Notes: generated by a model from the letters alone, not told the origin. A DNA stretch of 64,000 bases from an uncultured Collinsella sp. (GCA_959026725.1 CAUFMG010000010.1:1-64000), one strand, 5' to 3'. Numbered from the stretch's first letter, positions 1 to 9,042 are shown. Numbers and translations: made by a program.

Positions 1-71
1 CGGGATTGGTCAATCTCGGCCGACTATATTTGGCTAAATTATTCCGACGCTAACACCGATCCTAGAGTTAT

Positions 72-425
72 CTACCAGGTACGATATGTGCACTGATATT
101 TTGTCTCAAACCCGGGCATCCCGTTGCCGCGTGGGCTTAACGCTGCACCCGTATAGAGAATCGTTTGCCCCGTACGAGAATACGAAGTTTTGAAAGACAG
201 CCTCTTGTATGTCTGATCGAAACAGTCAATATTCTCACTCGGGTGGTTTGCAGTGGAGAACGATTTGTAGGTGTCCAAGACATCCGCCGTCACAAGACGA
301 CAAGGTGCAACAGAACCTGCATCTGGTTGCGCCGTCGCATAAACGGGAATTGCGACCATCGACAGAGTAAGCATAAAACATGCGAACATTGCCTTCACAA
401 AGTTCTTCGTTACATGGCGTTTCAT
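72..425 (-). CDS. small secreted protein, unknown function
   Basis: The 117-residue product starts with a basic n-region and a hydrophobic core at about residues 10-28, followed by an Ala-rich stretch that looks like a signal peptidase I site near residue 32. The mature part of about 85 residues has three cysteines and no domain I recognise. The ATG lies 2 bases after the stop of the upstream ABC transporter gene, and its ribosome site GGAAAGGAAG overlaps that end, so the two are almost certainly co-transcribed and translationally coupled. The tight linkage suggests the protein is a partner or cargo of the transporter, but that is inference. Only bases 1-71 follow it in the window and I see no gene there. 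Confidence 0.7.
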   Translation of the reverse strand: MKRHVTKNFVKAMFACFMLTLSMVAIPVYATAQPDAGSVAPCRLVTADVLDTYKSFSTANHPSENIDCFDQTYKRLSFKTSYSRTGQTILYTGAALSPRGNGMPGFETKYQCTYRTW

Positions 426-427
426 GG

Positions 428-2341
428 TTATCTTCCTTTCCTAGTTTCACTGTCGTTCGTCTTGAAAAGCTGCGTGTACACATTACCGATCCACTCCGAA
501 TCACCTCCCATTTCTCGGGTAACGACACGCGAGTCATCTCCTGTGAGCAATACGGCGGCATCGCAGAGCGATTCGAGGTTTCCGATAAGATGAGAAGAGA
601 TGATGACATGTGCTCCCCTACCCGCTTCATCTCTAAGAGCATTCGAAACGATCGCAACGTGTCTCACATCAAGTGCATTCATGGGCTCATCCAAAAGGAC
701 GACTTCGCAATAGGACATATACGCCATCGCCACATTAAGTAATTGTCTATTTCCATCAGACAGCCTAGATACGGGCGTATTCATCAGCTCAGTCAAGTCA
801 AAGCGATCAAGCACTTGGTCCAAAGTGCGAGGTGAATGCCAAATTTGCCTGCATCGGTCGAGATGAAAAGCAACGGTCATGTATGGAATCAACAGCGACG
901 GCCTATTCGGAACCAAGAAGAATACCTTTCTCATTTCCTCACAGTCGACGCATAGTTTTGCATGAAAGCAGAGAGCACCTGACACGCGCACTGATGGCCC
1001 AGCATCTCCCCAAAGAGTATTAAGTAACGTAGTCTTGCCATGTCCATTTGGCGCGACAAGACCCCATATCTGGCCAGCGGTCATATCAAGCTGCAATCCC
1101 TTTACCAGCTGCTTTTTTCCAACCGTCAACGCATCCAGCGACAGAGAGAGCAAGCTTTTCTCGCCCAAACTATCCGGGCGAATATGGTTCCAGGCCCAAC
1201 GATTCTTGCTTTTTAGACGCGAAAACGAGATGACTCCCAACGCGCAAACAACAAACGCGCCCATCACGGCAAAGAAGCAGTGCGATGCGCTGGCTTCAGG
1301 AACGAGAGATACCTCCGCTCCATTGGCGTAAGAAGCGCCGCCGAGCGCAAACGAAGAGGCAGAATAGCTCGACACCATATACGGCAGCAACGCATGCCAT
1401 GGAGCATCTTTGCTCGCATAAAATGGAAGCTGGCTTATGCCCCCCACAAGAGCGATCACCATAGACGAAATGGCCCTGTTTCTGCTTCCGGCGTACACGC
1501 ACACGCCCAAGCAAGCAAACATCATCGACAGCGCAGCTTCAAAGACGGCAAATAGCCCTAGCTGAACTAACACAGTTCTTTCGACTACGTCACCATACTG
1601 AATGAATACGACTGGGTACTCTGTCTGACCGACACCGTTAAACACCGTTGCCAATACAAAACAGGGAACCAACGCCAGAACCAAAACCACCGTCGATGCA
1701 ATACCAGAGACGAGAACGCGGCATGCATTCATCTCTAACTTTGACAACAACGCCCGATCGTAGAACCGCTTTCCATCCCCCTCAAGCGACATATAGAGGA
1801 CGAGGACCGGAACTAAAAGCCACGCTATTGCCGGAACAGCGCCGCAATAATATGCGAGAAGAATCATCCCAGGCATTTTTGTTGTTGAGCCGTACGATTC
1901 CGGATGGGGCAGCATCGCTATGGCTCGGGGAAGACGCCCTTGGGCCTCAAGCGATAACTCCGAATCAACGCCATTCAAATAACCGAGTCGGTATTCCTTG
2001 AGCAATAGATTGTCGTAATCGGCAATCGCATCGTAATACTCTCTGGAGTCTGCCTTGCTTTCAAGCGCTCGATCAAGGCACGCCCTTTCGTCGGCAATGA
2101 TGCTGTTGAGCTCCTGTGGGGCAGTGTCATAAACGCCGTCAGAGACTTGAGAGACCAAAAGGGCTCTCTGATCTTCGATGGAAGCTCTACCATATAGATA
2201 ATCCGCTCCCGTTGGAACGGATAGAAATACCGGGATGCAGAATACGAGCGCGAGCAGCGCCGTCAGCAACATAGTTCCCCGGTTGTGCGCAAGTATTTCT
2301 AAATTAAGCCGTACATATGTGAGGCAATCACAAGTCTTCAC
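428..2341 (-). CDS. ABC transporter, permease and ATPase in one chain
   Basis: The 637-residue product has an N-terminal membrane half with a first helix near residues 24-41, a long outside loop of about 110 residues and five or so more helices between 160 and 380, in the manner of ABC-2 permeases. The C-terminal 240 residues are an ABC ATPase: Walker A APNGHGKTT near 430 (the first glycine is Ala), a degenerate signature LSDGN near 528, Walker B VVLLDEP near 548 and a switch histidine in SSHLIG. The permease-first order is uncommon for this class. I chose the GTG at 2341 because CGGAGG sits 8 bases before it. It lies 124 bp after the LuxR-type gene and directly before the secreted protein gene. 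An export role is likely; the substrate is unknown. Confidence 0.8.
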   Translation of the reverse strand: MKTCDCLTYVRLNLEILAHNRGTMLLTALLALVFCIPVFLSVPTGADYLYGRASIEDQRALLVSQVSDGVYDTAPQELNSIIADERACLDRALESKADSREYYDAIADYDNLLLKEYRLGYLNGVDSELSLEAQGRLPRAIAMLPHPESYGSTTKMPGMILLAYYCGAVPAIAWLLVPVLVLYMSLEGDGKRFYDRALLSKLEMNACRVLVSGIASTVVLVLALVPCFVLATVFNGVGQTEYPVVFIQYGDVVERTVLVQLGLFAVFEAALSMMFACLGVCVYAGSRNRAISSMVIALVGGISQLPFYASKDAPWHALLPYMVSSYSASSFALGGASYANGAEVSLVPEASASHCFFAVMGAFVVCALGVISFSRLKSKNRWAWNHIRPDSLGEKSLLSLSLDALTVGKKQLVKGLQLDMTAGQIWGLVAPNGHGKTTLLNTLWGDAGPSVRVSGALCFHAKLCVDCEEMRKVFFLVPNRPSLLIPYMTVAFHLDRCRQIWHSPRTLDQVLDRFDLTELMNTPVSRLSDGNRQLLNVAMAYMSYCEVVLLDEPMNALDVRHVAIVSNALRDEAGRGAHVIISSHLIGNLESLCDAAVLLTGDDSRVVTREMGGDSEWIGNVYTQLFKTNDSETRKGR

Positions 2342-2418
2342 AGTAAGCACCTCCGGATCGCAACGCACGGGTCGTCGGACCCGTTGTCCGGAAGTATCAC
2401 CTTTATCGTCAGAACTGT

Positions 2419-2461
2419 CTGTAGACGCGTGGGATGGATTTACAATCTTGTTTGTCTACAG
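2419..2461. promoter_or_regulatory. dyad in the gap before the ABC transporter
   Basis: CTGTAGAC at 2419-2426 is repeated as its exact complement GTCTACAG at 2454-2461, with 27 bases between. The dyad sits in the 124-bp gap between the LuxR-type gene and the ABC transporter gene, where a promoter would be expected. It could be an operator for the neighbouring regulator; this is inference. Confidence 0.35.
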
Positions 2462-2465
2462 GCTT

Positions 2466-4199
2466 CTACCTGCTATTTTCTATAACATCTGCTATAAGAC
2501 TAAAAACCCTATCTCTAAGTTCACGCTCTGAGTGAACTCCAAGCAAGGCATAGCTCTTGCTCTTGGCCTCTTTGACGGTTCCCCGAGCAACGTTAAGATG
2601 CGCACAAATCTCGGCGGTTCTATTACCATCAAAAACGCATGCCATGATGTCGGCATAAAGCGGCGTGAAGCCAAGCCTCAAGAAAGCCTCACGCACGACA
2701 TCGCGTCGATCAGCCGCCCGAACTGTATCTTTCGAACGCAAGAATAGCAGCGAATAAGCCATAAGGATAAGTACGACAAGGAACGCAGTCACGCGTAAAG
2801 CAAGCAAAAGGCCGCCAACGGCCTCACCGCTCCCAACGGACTCAAAGAAAATGTACAGCCGACTTACCACATCGTGAACCCAGAACGCTGCTCCAGCACC
2901 CACAGACACCGAAGAAAGAGTAAGTTCAGGCGAAAGGCACGAGTGCATTTCAGACATCCACCGTATAGCCGCACGGCAACACAGGGCCACAAGCACTATA
3001 GCTATCGATAGGATTATCGCATCATGCTCAAAGCCGAAATATACGAGGATTTCCTCGATGCCCATTCCAGACGCATACATAAACAAGAAGCAGGCGAAGA
3101 CTATCCTGCAGTTCCGATTGGACGATGAGGGCCCCAGCGATTCTGAACGGTGATCATGGCCATTTGCTGCGTCAAGATGCCACGCATCCTTTGACAAAAG
3201 AAGCCCAGCGGTCGCCTCTGAAATGCTCTTATATCCGGTTTTAGTCAATGCCCGCGACAAATAGGTACGGGCGGTAGACGGGGAAATGTCCAAGGCAGAA
3301 GCAATCTCCTCGTACGTTTTTCCCTCTATCCTCATAGAGAAAACCGCGAACTCCCTTTGAGAAAAACCCGAAGCCGCAGGGATATCGGCAACTGAAGAGT
3401 GCTTTCCTCCTAATTTGGCAGCCGCAGAAAAAGTGCTCGTTAAGTCTGGTAAAAATCGCGTTATGGCCCTGGCAAGAATGCTGCCCAAGGCGGTAACCAG
3501 AAGCAATACGATCTCTTGATGCCCACCAAAGCTCAGGAGCACAGCTCCGATGTTTATATTGCGCGAAAACAAACAATCCGTATCAAGAATAACAGCAGCA
3601 TTACCAAACGCAAGAGGTTCGGCGAGCGAGGCAGCAACCCCCATCTCGGCGTTAACGGAAAGGAAAGAACCGATGGACTCCATCAACGGAACGAGAAGAA
3701 ACTGAAGGCCAACAAGCAAAGCAATCAAGAGCACAACGGGGCCGTAAAGAGCGAGCTCAGGATACCCGTGGAGAGTAGGGTCATCGGCTACATGTTTCCC
3801 CTTTGATCCCGCACGCATGTTTGCGAATTCACCGCCAAGCGCCCAAGAACAGCAAGCGACAAGCAAGGGGGCTAGCAACAACAAAATGAACGCGAGCGCC
3901 GAAACCACAACATGAAATTGATGAAACACATTAAGAGATATCGTGTACATCAAAAGAAGTGCAATATCTGCGAGCATAAGTCCAAAAAGCCTTTTGGAAA
4001 TACCCGGTCCCACGGGGCGAGAGATGAGGCCCACACAGAAGCCCGAAAGCAGATGCAGGCCGATAAGAACGGTGCCAGAAAGGCCCGCATAAATACTTGG
4101 CGCCACACAATACAGACCAGCCGCCCCTATAAACAACATAATTGGATGCCAGAGGAACGAGCGCGTCACGTTTTGTAGGGTAGCCGCCTCGGTTGCCAT
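2466..4199 (-). CDS. membrane-embedded regulator with two LuxR-type HTH domains
   Basis: The 577-residue product alternates membrane and DNA-binding parts. About six hydrophobic segments fill residues 15-265. A LuxR-type HTH follows near 285-345 (FSQREFAVFSMRIEGKTYEE then IASALDISPSTARTYLSRAL). Another four hydrophobic segments lie near 365-500, and a second LuxR-like HTH ends the protein (FTPLYADIMACVFDGNRTAE then ICAHLNVARGTVKEAKSKSY). LuxR proteins with a multi-helix membrane sensor in front of one C-terminal HTH are abundant in Coriobacteriia; a second HTH between two membrane blocks is unusual. The ATG at 4199 is preferred over one at 4223 because GGAG lies 10 bases before it. It precedes the ABC transporter on the same strand and probably controls it. 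Confidence 0.75.
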   Translation of the reverse strand: MATEAATLQNVTRSFLWHPIMLFIGAAGLYCVAPSIYAGLSGTVLIGLHLLSGFCVGLISRPVGPGISKRLFGLMLADIALLLMYTISLNVFHQFHVVVSALAFILLLLAPLLVACCSWALGGEFANMRAGSKGKHVADDPTLHGYPELALYGPVVLLIALLVGLQFLLVPLMESIGSFLSVNAEMGVAASLAEPLAFGNAAVILDTDCLFSRNINIGAVLLSFGGHQEIVLLLVTALGSILARAITRFLPDLTSTFSAAAKLGGKHSSVADIPAASGFSQREFAVFSMRIEGKTYEEIASALDISPSTARTYLSRALTKTGYKSISEATAGLLLSKDAWHLDAANGHDHRSESLGPSSSNRNCRIVFACFLFMYASGMGIEEILVYFGFEHDAIILSIAIVLVALCCRAAIRWMSEMHSCLSPELTLSSVSVGAGAAFWVHDVVSRLYIFFESVGSGEAVGGLLLALRVTAFLVVLILMAYSLLFLRSKDTVRAADRRDVVREAFLRLGFTPLYADIMACVFDGNRTAEICAHLNVARGTVKEAKSKSYALLGVHSERELRDRVFSLIADVIENSR

Positions 4200-4331
4200 A
4201 AAATCAAAGCTCCTAGATAGCATTTAGGCTATTTTAACATCGTCCCCGGCGTAAAAAACTGTTACCCGAATTAATCAATGTGCCCCTTCCGCAAAAAGGC
4301 GCCACCCTGATCCTCCACTTTTGGAAGCGAT

Positions 4332-4368
4332 AACCCGCCAAAAAGGGACAGGTTTATTTTGGCGGGTT
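4332..4368. repeat. 12-bp stem hairpin
   Basis: AACCCGCCAAAA at 4332-4343 is matched by TTTTGGCGGGTT at 4357-4368 with a 13-base loop containing AGGGACAGG. Two more T residues follow on the plus strand. It may act as a terminator or be one of the REP-like hairpins with a GGGAC core that recur in this window. Confidence 0.5.
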
Positions 4369-4428
4369 TTATCTGGGCAAACGTCAACGGAGCCGCTTTC
4401 CCTTGCGGCGACTTTCTAACAGCAAAAC

Positions 4429-4549
4429 CAAGTGAGTAGACTTTTTGCAGGAGGCCAAGCACGCCCCAAAACGCCACAGCGCTGACCTGCGGTTATACCG
4501 CGCATTTGTCGCGATGTGCTCGGCAAATCCAAAAAAGTCTACTCACTTG
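4429..4549. repeat. 121-bp element with 18-bp perfect inverted ends
   Basis: CAAGTGAGTAGACTTTTT at 4429-4446 is the exact reverse complement of 4532-4549. The 85-bp interior contains GACCTGCGGTT and GATGTGCTCGGC, close to strings inside the element at 37788-37941 (TACCTGCAGTT, GACATGCTCGGC). It has no coding capacity and looks like a small non-autonomous element. Confidence 0.6.
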
Positions 4550-4576
4550 CATCTGAAAGGCATCCGATAGACAAAA

Positions 4577-4615
4577 AACCGCTGCGGAGGGAGTCCGACT
4601 CCCTCCGCAGCGGTT
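4577..4615 (-). terminator. terminator of the bceAB-like operon
   Basis: A perfect 19-bp stem (4577-4595 with 4597-4615) has a single-base loop as written. On the minus strand it is followed by a run of T (4573-4578 read in reverse). It lies 36 bp after the stop of the permease gene. Confidence 0.85.
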
Positions 4616-4650
4616 GTTCGCAGTGGCTTTGCGATGGTTTTACCCGCTTG

Positions 4651-6888
4651 TTACTCGCTGTAGCGGGTGGCGATGGCGGCTCGCACCATGCCGGTGCTCA
4701 TGAGGTACGTCACCAGGAAGTAGCCGCCGTAGGCTGCCAGGAAGATCGCGCAGGTGAGGCCCACGGTGCCGCCGATGCTCATATTTCCGAAAATGCTCAC
4801 CAGCTCGATGATCACCTTAAGTGCCACAAAGGAGTGCGCCAGACCCACTGCCAGCGGGAACAGGAAGAATACCGCTTGCTGCGCCATCACCGAATGGCGG
4901 ATCTGGCGGTCGTCGCAGCCGATCTGTGCCAGCACACGATAGCTGCGGCTGCCGTCGGCCACATTGGAGAGCTGCTGGATCGACAGTATCGCCGCGCATG
5001 CAACGACCAATACAAAGCCGATGTAGATGGCTAGGTAGCTAATAAGACCGTTCATTTGCGCTGCCTGCGTGTACATCTCGGAGCGTGTGATGAAGGTTCC
5101 CCACGACCCCGACTCCTTGCCGTCAACGAGCAGATTGTCGAGCACAGTGTATTTAATGCTCTCGTCTGCCTCGGTTGTATCCATCCCCTGTTTGTAGTTA
5201 ACGAGCAGGCTACTGGAATACGGCTGCAGATTAAGTTGGGACAACAGCTCGTCGGCAACGACGACGGTGCCCGGATTACTACCCATCGCCGAGTTGGCGA
5301 TGGCCGCCGTATCTTCGTCCGACTTATCGGTTGCGGGCTTGAGCGTATGCCCGCCCAAGGTAAGGGCATGGCCGCCAGCCATATACTTGGTGTACAGGTC
5401 GACCAGCTCGCCGCCCATATCACACGTGAGCAGATACTGGTCGCGACCGATGTGCACCGGCTCCTCGCCCATCATCTGGCGCAGTTTGTTGTACTGGCTC
5501 GCCGGCGTCACAAACAGACCCATCGCATCGGCATTGCTACCCCCGAACGCCTTGGGAAGCTTTTCGCCCATGGTCTTGCACATCTCACTTGGAGTCACCG
5601 AAGGATCCGAGCCGCCAAGCGGGTAACTCAGATACGAATCGATCTGCACATGCTCACCGGCAACATCGGCGATATTGACCTTCTTGCCGGTCTCGTCGTT
5701 GTTGTCCGCCGACTTGCCCTTAATACCGTCTGCAACGTTATCGTGATCGATACGATCGCCGTGCCATGCGGAGTACAAATCGACCGTACTATCGGCCAGC
5801 ACCATTCGATCGGCCTCAGACGGATTGAAAGACTCTTTGTAGAAGTCGAGCGTATCGGGCGTGTAATAGACATACGTCTGCGACATGTCGGCCGGATTAT
5901 AGCGCTCCAGATTCTCGTTCATCACGTTGGCAATCGACATACCGCACGTCACCGAAGTGATGGCCAAAAACAGGAGCATCGCGATGACGCCCATCGAAAA
6001 GCACACCGTATTGACCTTGGCCGAAAGCTGACGCACGGTAAACATATTGAGGCCACGCCAATACACGCTGCGCAGGCTCTGCAGCAGCTTGATGAGCATG
6101 CCCGAGAGTCCCCAGAACAGGGCAAAGGTGCCCACGGTAACCATAGCGGTCGTAATACCAAACTGGTTCATGGCCTCTTGCAGCTTGCTGTCCGTCGCGG
6201 TTAGCGGGAACCCATCACGTAGCAGACGGTAATAGGCCACGCCCACAAGCACCACGCCCACGGCAAAAATGGCAATCGCGATCCAGGGGTTGCGTGTCTT
6301 GATGCTCTCGTTGCGACGCTCGGCACCCATAAGCTCGATGAGTTTGGTACGACGCACGGCGCGAAGGTTCAGCAGTAGCGTGAGCACAAACATCACGAGC
6401 ATGCAGGCAAGGGTCAGGCTGAACGCATGCACCGAGAAAAAGAAGTGGAAATTGGCGATCTGTGTCTTAAAGAGCGAGGCCGTAAAGAACGTCATGAGCT
6501 GGGAGAGTCCCACACCCAGCACAATGCCGGCGACAAAGGCCACGACCGAAACGATCACCGTCTCGAGCGCCATGATCGTGGCGACGCGCCCGCGCCCCAT
6601 GCCGAGCACCTGGTACAGGCCAAACTCCTTCTTGCGGCGTTTCATGATGAAGTTATTGGCATACACCATCAAAAAGGCCATGACACCGGCCAAAAAGTAC
6701 GTCAGGTCGCCGAGCATGCTGCCCATAACCTGTGCCAAGCCCTTTTCATCGATGCCGGCGATGTCGACCTGCATCGAGATGGTGTTAAAGGCATAGAAGA
6801 CCGTGACGCCCAGGGTGAGCGTCAAAAGGTAGACGAGGTAGTCGCGGCCGGCGCGGCGGACGTTGCCCCAAGCGAGTTTACAGAGCAT
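4651..6888 (-). CDS. FtsX-family ABC permease, BceB type
   Basis: The 745-residue product begins MLCKLAWGNVRRAGRDYLVY, a typical start for BceB/YtrF-like permeases of the peptide-sensing and detoxification class. It has a first helix, then the FtsX four-helix block near 60-200, further helices near 205-330, a large extracellular domain of roughly 250 residues in the middle, and a C-terminal helix block near 630-740. The long extracellular domain is the part that contacts antimicrobial peptides in BceB proteins. I chose ATG 6888, with GAGGG 5 bases before it; a GTG at 6900 is possible. It overlaps the ATPase gene by 11 bp. No BceRS two-component system lies nearby, so its signal input is not visible here. 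Confidence 0.85.
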   Translation of the reverse strand: MLCKLAWGNVRRAGRDYLVYLLTLTLGVTVFYAFNTISMQVDIAGIDEKGLAQVMGSMLGDLTYFLAGVMAFLMVYANNFIMKRRKKEFGLYQVLGMGRGRVATIMALETVIVSVVAFVAGIVLGVGLSQLMTFFTASLFKTQIANFHFFFSVHAFSLTLACMLVMFVLTLLLNLRAVRRTKLIELMGAERRNESIKTRNPWIAIAIFAVGVVLVGVAYYRLLRDGFPLTATDSKLQEAMNQFGITTAMVTVGTFALFWGLSGMLIKLLQSLRSVYWRGLNMFTVRQLSAKVNTVCFSMGVIAMLLFLAITSVTCGMSIANVMNENLERYNPADMSQTYVYYTPDTLDFYKESFNPSEADRMVLADSTVDLYSAWHGDRIDHDNVADGIKGKSADNNDETGKKVNIADVAGEHVQIDSYLSYPLGGSDPSVTPSEMCKTMGEKLPKAFGGSNADAMGLFVTPASQYNKLRQMMGEEPVHIGRDQYLLTCDMGGELVDLYTKYMAGGHALTLGGHTLKPATDKSDEDTAAIANSAMGSNPGTVVVADELLSQLNLQPYSSSLLVNYKQGMDTTEADESIKYTVLDNLLVDGKESGSWGTFITRSEMYTQAAQMNGLISYLAIYIGFVLVVACAAILSIQQLSNVADGSRSYRVLAQIGCDDRQIRHSVMAQQAVFFLFPLAVGLAHSFVALKVIIELVSIFGNMSIGGTVGLTCAIFLAAYGGYFLVTYLMSTGMVRAAIATRYSE

Positions 6889-7663
6889 CGGAGCCCTCAC
6901 CGCCCATCATGGCAACGACCTCCATAATGCGGTCGAAGAACTCTCGGCGGTCGGTATCGCCGCGGCGCAGCTCGGTGAAAATCTTGCCGTCGCGAATGAA
7001 CAGCACACGGCTCGTGTAGCTGGCGGCAAAGCTGTCGTGCGTGACCATGAGCACGGTCGCGCGCAAGCGGCGATTGAGGGCCTCCAGGCTCTCGAGCAGC
7101 AGACGAGCGCTTTTAGAATCGAGGGCGCCGGTGGGCTCGTCGGCCATGATCATGGTGGGGTCGGTAACGAGCGCGCGAGCCGCGGCAACGCGCTGCTGCT
7201 GACCGCCGGACATCTGGTAGGGATACTTGTCGAGCACCTGGCTGATGGACAGGCGCGCTGCCACATCCTGCACGCGGGTTGAGATCTCTGCCGAGTTTGT
7301 GCGGGCGATGGTGAGCGGCAGGGCGATGTTCTCGCGTGCCGTGAGCGTATCGAGCAGGTTGGAGTCCTGGAAGATAAAGCCGAGCTCCTCGCGGCGGAAC
7401 TGCGAAAGCTTAGCCTGCTTCATGCGTGTTACGTCCTGCCCGTTGATACGGATGGTGCCGCTCGTGGCGCTATCGATGGTCGAGACGCAGTTGAGCAACG
7501 TCGACTTACCCGAGCCCGAAGCGCCCATGATGCCAACGAATTCGCCGCGGTTGACGGTAAAGCTGACGTCGTTGAGCGCACGGGTCACGTTGCCCAGCGC
7601 TCCGTATACCTTTTCGAGATGCGCGACCTCCAGTACCGGGGTCGCCATGTGCGTGGTTTGCAT
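6878..7663 (-). CDS. ABC transporter ATPase, BceA/LolD type
   Basis: The 261-residue product is a complete ABC ATPase: Walker A GASGSGKST near 49, Q-loop FIFQDSN, signature MSGGQQQR, Walker B IMADEPTGALD and switch histidine in VMVTHD. The form of the signature and the D-loop is that of the MacB/LolD/BceA group, which partner FtsX-type permeases. It is the first gene of a two-gene operon and overlaps the permease gene. The start at 7663 has AAAGGA 6 bases before it. It should power the partner permease in peptide-antibiotic resistance or lipid/peptide handling; the exact substrate cannot be read from the sequence. Confidence 0.9.
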   Translation of the reverse strand: MQTTHMATPVLEVAHLEKVYGALGNVTRALNDVSFTVNRGEFVGIMGASGSGKSTLLNCVSTIDSATSGTIRINGQDVTRMKQAKLSQFRREELGFIFQDSNLLDTLTARENIALPLTIARTNSAEISTRVQDVAARLSISQVLDKYPYQMSGGQQQRVAAARALVTDPTMIMADEPTGALDSKSARLLLESLEALNRRLRATVLMVTHDSFAASYTSRVLFIRDGKIFTELRRGDTDRREFFDRIMEVVAMMGGEGSDAL

Positions 7664-7811
7664 ACCGAGTCCTTTCTTGCGATTAGTCTACGGCATCTAT
7701 AGTCGCAAGAAGACGAGTCGGCTACCATCGATATGGCTTACGCTTGCCTTACCGTTGTGTAAGGTACGGGTAGCCGCCCTGCCACGTGTTGATGTTGAGA
7801 GAGGACTCCTG

Positions 7812-8798
7812 TTGAAGACTGTTCATGTTGCCGCTGGAATCATTCGCAAGGAAGGATCTGACGAGCTGCTTGCCGTGCAGCGCGGCTATGGCGACATGCA
7901 GGGACTTTGGGAGTTTCCGGGCGGCAAGCTCATGCGCGGCGAGACACCCGAAGACGCCGTGCGCCGCGAGCTCATGGAAGAACTGCAGGTAAAAGTCACC
8001 AACCTGCGCGATTTCTATACCGTTGAGTATGACTATCCCGATTTTCATCTCTCCATGGAGTGCTACTACTGCTCGCTCGCCGATGAATCCGATGAGCCCC
8101 AGAAGCACGAGCGCCAGCTCGATATCCGCTGGATTCCGCGCACGTCTCTCGCCACCGTTGAGTGGATGCCCGCCGACAAAGGGCTGATCGACGCCCTGAT
8201 CGAGCTAAAGGAAGACCGGCTTGAGGCAAGCACCAGCGGCGGCGGCGACACCGCCTCGGCCGACGAGCCCGCCGCAAAACCCAAGCGCAAAACCAAACGC
8301 CGCAGCAGAAAGCGCCCCAAGCCCGGCCTGCTCGACGGCATCGACACCTCGGACCTCTCCGCTGACGAGCGCGAGCTAGTGCGCCGTCGCGCCGCCATCA
8401 AAAAGTCCATGAAGGGCAACAAGCGTGCCAACACCAAGCCCGAGCTGCTCGTTCGCCAGCGCCTGCGCGCCGCAGGACTCACGGGTTATCGCCTGGAATG
8501 GAAAGTCCCCGGCAAGCCCGACATCGCCTTCCCCGGCCGCAAGATCGCCATCTTCGTAAACGGCTGCTTTTGGCACCGCTGCCCCAAATGCAATCCCAGC
8601 CAGCCCAAGCGCAATGTTGAATTTTGGGAGGCAAAGTTCCGTCGCAACGTCGAGCGCGACCGCGCCGCTGTGGCAGCGCTCACTCAAATGGGCTGGACGC
8701 CCATAACCATCTGGGAATGCGAACTCAAAAATAACCGCATCGACGCCACGATGGAAAAGGTCATCGAACTGGTGCGCGCCGCAGAGCCGCAGCGCTAG
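7812..8798 (+). CDS. fusion of a Nudix (MutT-like) hydrolase and a Vsr endonuclease
   Basis: Residues 1-135 or so form a Nudix domain, with the Nudix box spanning GGKLMRGETPEDAVRRELME and the following EL. This is the MutT group that removes oxidised or other unusual nucleotides. A charged linker follows (Ser/Gly, then about 15 Lys/Arg residues near 150-170). The last 130 residues are a very-short-patch repair endonuclease: NTKPELLVRQRL, then GKPDIAFPGRKIAIFVNGCF with WHRC, then NVERD and IWECEL. The PD and FWH motifs carry the Asp and His used by Vsr to nick T:G mismatches. Vsr normally stands alone next to a dcm-type methylase, and none is in this window. The start is taken as TTG 7812 with AGAGGA 6 bases before it. 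An open frame continues upstream but antisense to bceA and is not coding. Confidence 0.85.
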   Translation: MKTVHVAAGIIRKEGSDELLAVQRGYGDMQGLWEFPGGKLMRGETPEDAVRRELMEELQVKVTNLRDFYTVEYDYPDFHLSMECYYCSLADESDEPQKHERQLDIRWIPRTSLATVEWMPADKGLIDALIELKEDRLEASTSGGGDTASADEPAAKPKRKTKRRSRKRPKPGLLDGIDTSDLSADERELVRRRAAIKKSMKGNKRANTKPELLVRQRLRAAGLTGYRLEWKVPGKPDIAFPGRKIAIFVNGCFWHRCPKCNPSQPKRNVEFWEAKFRRNVERDRAAVAALTQMGWTPITIWECELKNNRIDATMEKVIELVRAAEPQR

Positions 8799-9042
8799 CA
8801 GCGAGCATTCACACGCCCGCGCCACGTCCGCGCCACAAACCTTAGAAAGCCCTTAAGCTCAAAACCTTACAAGAGTGTTACTCGATAGCTCTGACCTGCG
8901 GTTTCATCGTAATTGCAAACCTCATTAAGCCTTTCTTTAGCGCTTCTTTGCAACGACCGCGGCATAATGTGGTCAGCGCACAGGACCTAGCAGCACACCC
9001 CGTGCGCAACCTTTTGGTGGACATCGAGGAGGCCGCATAGGC

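Larger units (their letters stand above)
4200..4650. other. 451-bp gap with three inverted repeats
   Basis: No gene is visible here. The gap holds a 12-bp perfect hairpin at 4332-4368, a pair of 18-bp inverted repeats at 4429-4446 and 4532-4549, and the terminator of the bceB-like gene at 4577-4615. These are listed separately. Confidence 0.7.

Noticed and set aside
1..71. A gene at the left edge
   Set aside because: Only 71 bases remain after the secreted-protein stop, with no recognisable coding or regulatory signal.
7227..7811. A longer N-terminus for the Nudix-Vsr protein
   Set aside because: The frame is open but lies antisense to the ATPase gene; the Nudix fold begins right after TTG 7812, which has a good ribosome site.
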